The notes below the pieces were generated by a model. The model had not been told where the DNA came from and made no database searches. It saw nothing but the letters and a program-made list of their open reading frames with translations. The position numbers and the translations under genes are program-made. Of a DNA stretch of 8,807 nucleotides, positions 5,865 through 8,807 are shown one piece after another; positions within the stretch are counted from its first letter, which is position 1, and every line of letters begins with the position of its first letter. Source of the DNA: Nitriliruptorales bacterium (GTDB lineage Bacteria > Actinomycetota > Nitriliruptoria > Euzebyales > Egibacteraceae); NCBI GenBank assembly GCA_007126835.1, contig SLAO01000129.1, positions 1-8,807 on the forward strand. The letters run 5' to 3'.

Positions 5865-6674
5865 CTAGCCGGTCTGGCCGGCGCCGGCGGCGTCGAGCTC
5901 GGCTCGCAGTGCTGCGTGCAAGCCAGGGCCAGCAGCGAGGACGCCGTCGCCGAACGGGGTCACCAGCGCCCCGGCTTCAGCAGCGATCAGCGCGCCGGCG
6001 GCGCTGTCCCACGGTTCGAGGTCGTCCTCGTAGAAGGCATCCACGCGTCCAGCCGCCACCGAGCTCAGCTCCAGCGCCGCTGAGCCCAGCCGCCGGATGT
6101 CCCGCACCCGGGTCAGCACGTGCGCGACGGTGGTGGCCTGGCGTCGCCGGGATTCGGCCGAGTAGCCAAATCCGGTCGCGACGAGCGCGCGCTCCAGCGT
6201 GACCGGGTCGCTGACCTGAAGCCGGTGGCCGCCCAGCCAGGCGCCCGCGCCTTCTGTGGCGGTGAACGTCTCGCCCACGGCCGGGTCGTGGACGACGCCG
6301 ACGATCGCGTGCCAGCCGTCGCCGCGGCTGATCTCGGCTGCGATGGACACGCTCCAGTGCCGCAGCCCGTACAGGTAGCTCGTCGTGCCGTCGAGCGGGT
6401 CGACGAGCCATCGCACCGGTCCCGACCCGACGCGCGCGGTCCCCTCCTCGCCCACGATGGCGTCGTCGGGCCGGGAGGCCACGAGCAGCTCGGTGATCGC
6501 CTGCTCGCTGGCCCGGTCGGCATCGCTGACCAGGTTGTTGGAGGTGCCCTTCTCCTGCACGCCGGCGCGGTCGCCCCAGCGGGCCATCAGCTGCTCGCCG
6601 CCGGCCTTGGCCGCGGTCACCGCGACGGCCAGCACGTCGGCGAGGAAGTCGGGGTCGGCTGGTTCGCTGTCCAC
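5865..6674 (-). CDS. Inositol monophosphatase family protein (SuhB/IMPase-like)
   Basis: This is a Mg2+-dependent Li-sensitive-type phosphatase; family members hydrolyse inositol-1-phosphate, histidinol phosphate, PAP or fructose-1,6-bisphosphate. With the GTG at 6672-6674 as start it has 269 residues, the normal size. Metal-site motifs are complete: GEE at 75-77, WLVDPLDGTTSY at 89-100 (Asp92, Asp95) and EPWDSAAGALIAAEAG at 220-235 (Asp223). RRLGSAALELSSVAAGRVDAF at 194-214 is also typical. DPLDGTTSYLYGLRHWSVSIA fits the inositol/SuhB branch better than CysQ, but the substrate is not settled. No clear Shine-Dalgarno precedes the GTG, and the frame stays open upstream to 6902 without conserved residues. 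It sits between comEC and holA; the comEC frame overlaps it heavily in another frame, yet the complete family motifs show this frame is the real one here. Confidence 0.92.
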   Translation of the reverse strand: MDSEPADPDFLADVLAVAVTAAKAGGEQLMARWGDRAGVQEKGTSNNLVSDADRASEQAITELLVASRPDDAIVGEEGTARVGSGPVRWLVDPLDGTTSYLYGLRHWSVSIAAEISRGDGWHAIVGVVHDPAVGETFTATEGAGAWLGGHRLQVSDPVTLERALVATGFGYSAESRRRQATTVAHVLTRVRDIRRLGSAALELSSVAAGRVDAFYEDDLEPWDSAAGALIAAEAGALVTPFGDGVLAAGPGLHAALRAELDAAGAGQTG

Positions 6675-8807
6675 CCCGGGAGCATGCCACGCCGCACCGA
6701 CGGCGCTCGACTCGCAGCCCCTCGGGTCCGAGGATGACCGAGGCGGTTCCGACCTCGTCGGTGCGCAGCACGGTGGCGCGCATCGCCGCGAGCTCGGCCA
6801 GAACGGTGGCTCGCGGATGCCCGTGCGGATTGTTTTCGCCGACCGACACGAGCGCGACGGCAGCGCTGGTCGCGCGCAGGAACCCGTCGGCGTTTGTGGC
6901 ACCTCCGTGGTGGGGCACGTGCAGCACGTCGACCACGACGCGCTCGGGGCGCGCCAGCAGCCTGCGCTGTGCCGCCTCCTCGGCGTCGCCGGTCAGCAGG
7001 ATCGAACCGTGCGGGCCGTCGATGCGAAGCACCACCGAGTTCTCGTTGAGGTCGCCTGCGGCCAGGCCACCCTCCGGCGGTGACAAGACCGCGACCTCCG
7101 CGCCGGCGAGCTCGAAGCGGTCCCCGGCCGCCAGCGTCACCACGGGCACGCCGTGCTCCTCTGCGGCCTCCAAGACCGCGTCCGTGGTCGGGCTCACCGA
7201 CGCCTCGGCCGGGTCCGGGGCCGCACCGATCGCCACCACGCCGACCGACACGTGAGCCAGTGCCGCCGGCAACCCCGCCCCATGGTCATGGTGACCGTGG
7301 CTGAGGACCACAACGTCGAGGTGCACGACGCGGCGCTCTCGCAGTCGCCGCTCCAGCAACGCCGGGTCAGGACCACCGTCGAAGAGCAGCCGAACCGGCC
7401 GGCGCCGATCCGCGGCGGGGGCTTCTACCAGCAACGCGTCACCTTGGCCGATGTCGAGGGCCGTGACGGTCAGATGCTCGACGGCCGGCGCGGGACGGAC
7501 CAAGCCCACCCCACCCAGCACGAGTGCGGCAACGAGCGCTGCCACCGCCAACCCGCGGCGTCGGCGCAGCAAGATCGCCAACGCCGCGAGCAGGGCCACC
7601 GGGCTGGCCAAGTGGCGGGGCTGGATCCTGGGCAGATCGCTGAACGCCTCCGCCGCCCACAGGATCACCGTCAGCGGTGGGCCGGCCAGCGAGGCGACCC
7701 AGCGTGCCGGCGCCTCGAAGGCCTGGGCCAGGACCGCCGAGATCAGCCCGAGGCTCTGGGCGAGCGCCGCCGCCGGCGCAGCGACGAGGTTGGCCGGCAA
7801 CGACGCGAGCGGGACGAACCCTTCGGTGCCGAGCAGGATCGGCGCGACGCCGAGTTGCGCGCCGACCGTGGCTCCGACGGTCCAGCGGACCCACGTCGGG
7901 CCGCGCAGACGGGCGACGACTGCAGGGGCCAGCAGCAGTACACCAGCAGTGGCCAGCACCGACAAGATGAACCCCAGCCGGCGGGCGAGCAGCGGGTCGA
8001 CGAGCAGCAGCAAGATCACGGCGACCGCGAGCAGGCGCGGGGCGAGCCGGGCGCGGCCCAGCAACCCGGCGACGAGCACGAGCGCGGCGGTCGCGCCCGC
8101 TCGGAGCACCGAGGGCTGCCACCGGACCAGCACGACGAACCACACCAGCGCCGCCAACCCGATCCAGCGGCGACCCCGCGCTCCGGCCCCGCAGACAGCC
8201 GCCAGCCCGATGACGCCGGCCAGCATCAGCGCGGTGTGCTTGCCGGAGACCACCACGAGGTGGGCGAGGCCGGCGGCGGCGAACTGCTCGCGTTGACCGT
8301 CGGGCCGGCCCGTCAGGTCGCCGGTGGTCACCCCGGCCAGCAGGACCGCGCGCTCGTGGTCGAGGGCCTGGTGGAAGGTGTCCTGGGCTCGCTCGCGCAT
8401 GGACGTCGAGGCCGCGAGTGGCCGCGACGGTGAAGCGCGCAGTTCCACCTCGCCGAGGGCTCGCAGGCGCGTCACCGCTCCCAAGGACCGTAGGTGGCCG
8501 TCGAACCCCTCGTCGTCGAGCGTCGTCACGACCGCTCGGAGACTGATCTCCGCGCCGAGTGGCGGCAGCCCGTCGGCGAGGCTGAGCACCGCCCGCTGCC
8601 GGGCGGGTTGCCCGTCGACGGAGGTCACCCGAACCAGGAGCCACGGGTCGAAGCTGGTCGGCCGCGGTTCGGTCACCACGCGCGCGGTGAGGTCCACCGG
8701 GCCGCCGGCCACCGCCGCCGCCCCCAGCGGGCCGGTCTCGGCCAGCGCGAACCGTCCTCCGGCCAGTCCTGCGCCGGCCAGGGCCACCGCGACCACGGCC
8801 AGGGCCA
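5977..8807 (-). CDS. comEC: ComEC/Rec2-type DNA uptake channel, 5' end outside window and stop codon far beyond the normal end
   Basis: ComEC is the inner-membrane channel that passes single-stranded DNA into the cell in natural transformation. The frame enters from the right window edge, so the N-terminus is missing. Numbering from the in-frame GTG at 8796: an OB-like domain at about 35-120; the Competence domain at about 145-430 with AVLLAGVTTGD, HLVVVSGKHTALM (179-191) and many hydrophobic helices; and a metallo-beta-lactamase-like domain at about 440-700 with DIGQGDALL (448-456), SHGHHDH (499-505), NENSVVLRI, LLTGDAEE (D604), HVPHHGG (626-632) and ENNPHGHP (654-661). The family pattern ends near residue 700 (nucleotide 6697), just before the phosphatase GTG at 6674. 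The frame nevertheless continues 239 codons to a TGA at 5977-5979; that arginine-rich tail is a shadow of the phosphatase gene. The functional end is therefore probably near 6697, with the stop lost or mis-sequenced. Confidence 0.88.
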   Translation of the reverse strand, partial: ALAVVAVALAGAGLAGGRFALAETGPLGAAAVAGGPVDLTARVVTEPRPTSFDPWLLVRVTSVDGQPARQRAVLSLADGLPPLGAEISLRAVVTTLDDEGFDGHLRSLGAVTRLRALGEVELRASPSRPLAASTSMRERAQDTFHQALDHERAVLLAGVTTGDLTGRPDGQREQFAAAGLAHLVVVSGKHTALMLAGVIGLAAVCGAGARGRRWIGLAALVWFVVLVRWQPSVLRAGATAALVLVAGLLGRARLAPRLLAVAVILLLLVDPLLARRLGFILSVLATAGVLLLAPAVVARLRGPTWVRWTVGATVGAQLGVAPILLGTEGFVPLASLPANLVAAPAAALAQSLGLISAVLAQAFEAPARWVASLAGPPLTVILWAAEAFSDLPRIQPRHLASPVALLAALAILLRRRRGLAVAALVAALVLGGVGLVRPAPAVEHLTVTALDIGQGDALLVEAPAADRRRPVRLLFDGGPDPALLERRLRERRVVHLDVVVLSHGHHDHGAGLPAALAHVSVGVVAIGAAPDPAEASVSPTTDAVLEAAEEHGVPVVTLAAGDRFELAGAEVAVLSPPEGGLAAGDLNENSVVLRIDGPHGSILLTGDAEEAAQRRLLARPERVVVDVLHVPHHGGATNADGFLRATSAAVALVSVGENNPHGHPRATVLAELAAMRATVLRTDEVGTASVILGPEGLRVERRRCGVACSRGGQRTSRPRLPRRRAGRRGDRGQGRRRAADGPLGRPRRRAGEGHLQQPGQRCRPGQRAGDHRAARGLPARRRHRGRGGDRARRVGTGAMARRPARRHDELPVRAAALERVHRSRDQPRRRLARDRRRRPRPGRGRDVHRHRRRGRLAGRPPASGQRPGHAGARARRDRIWLLGRIPATPGHHRRARADPGAGHPAAGLSGAGAELGGGWTRGCLLRGRPRTVGQRRRRADRC

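Noticed and set aside
7153..8433. 426-codon plus-strand open frame opposite comEC.
   Set aside because: Composition is low-complexity Gln/Arg/Gly-rich, as expected from antisense of an Ala/Leu/Val-rich membrane protein; there are no conserved motifs.

Overview
This is an 8.8 kb piece of a very GC-rich chromosome. The proteins read as actinobacterial: LepA, HemW, S20, the DNA polymerase delta subunit and a ComEC-type protein lie close together in the order usual for Actinobacteria (comEC, holA, rpsT, lepA, hemW, hrcA). GTG starts are common and stop codons are rare in every frame. I cannot name the genus. Apart from a few lineage-specific details this is a core housekeeping region. I see no insertion sequence, phage gene, CRISPR array, tRNA or rRNA.

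Layout. (1) 1-3235, minus strand: lepA, then hemW 2 bases after its stop, then the start of hrcA (cut by the window edge) after an 87-base gap. This is probably one operon of translation-elongation, heme-chaperone/radical SAM and heat-shock-repressor genes. (2) 3236-3631: a divergent non-coding region with a recognisable promoter for rpsT and a leader RNA of three consecutive hairpins. (3) 3632-4705, plus strand: rpsT (ribosomal protein S20) followed after 15 bases by a HAD class IIA sugar/polyol-phosphate phosphatase. (4) 4706-4899: a convergent gap holding a GC palindrome and two 53-bp direct repeats (50/53 identical, 63-bp period). (5) 4900-8807, minus strand: comEC (5' end outside the window), an inositol-monophosphatase-family gene and holA, tightly packed in that order.

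How the genes relate: lepA and rpsT serve translation, holA serves the replication clamp loader, comEC would move single-stranded DNA across the membrane during transformation, and hemW and hrcA concern heme handling and chaperone control. The two phosphatases are tucked into these operons without an obvious functional link.

Most worth a second look: the comEC reading frame has no stop where the protein family ends. It stays open for 239 more codons through most of the downstream phosphatase gene. Next are the structured rpsT leader and the 53-bp repeat pair. I found no convincing new multi-gene system.
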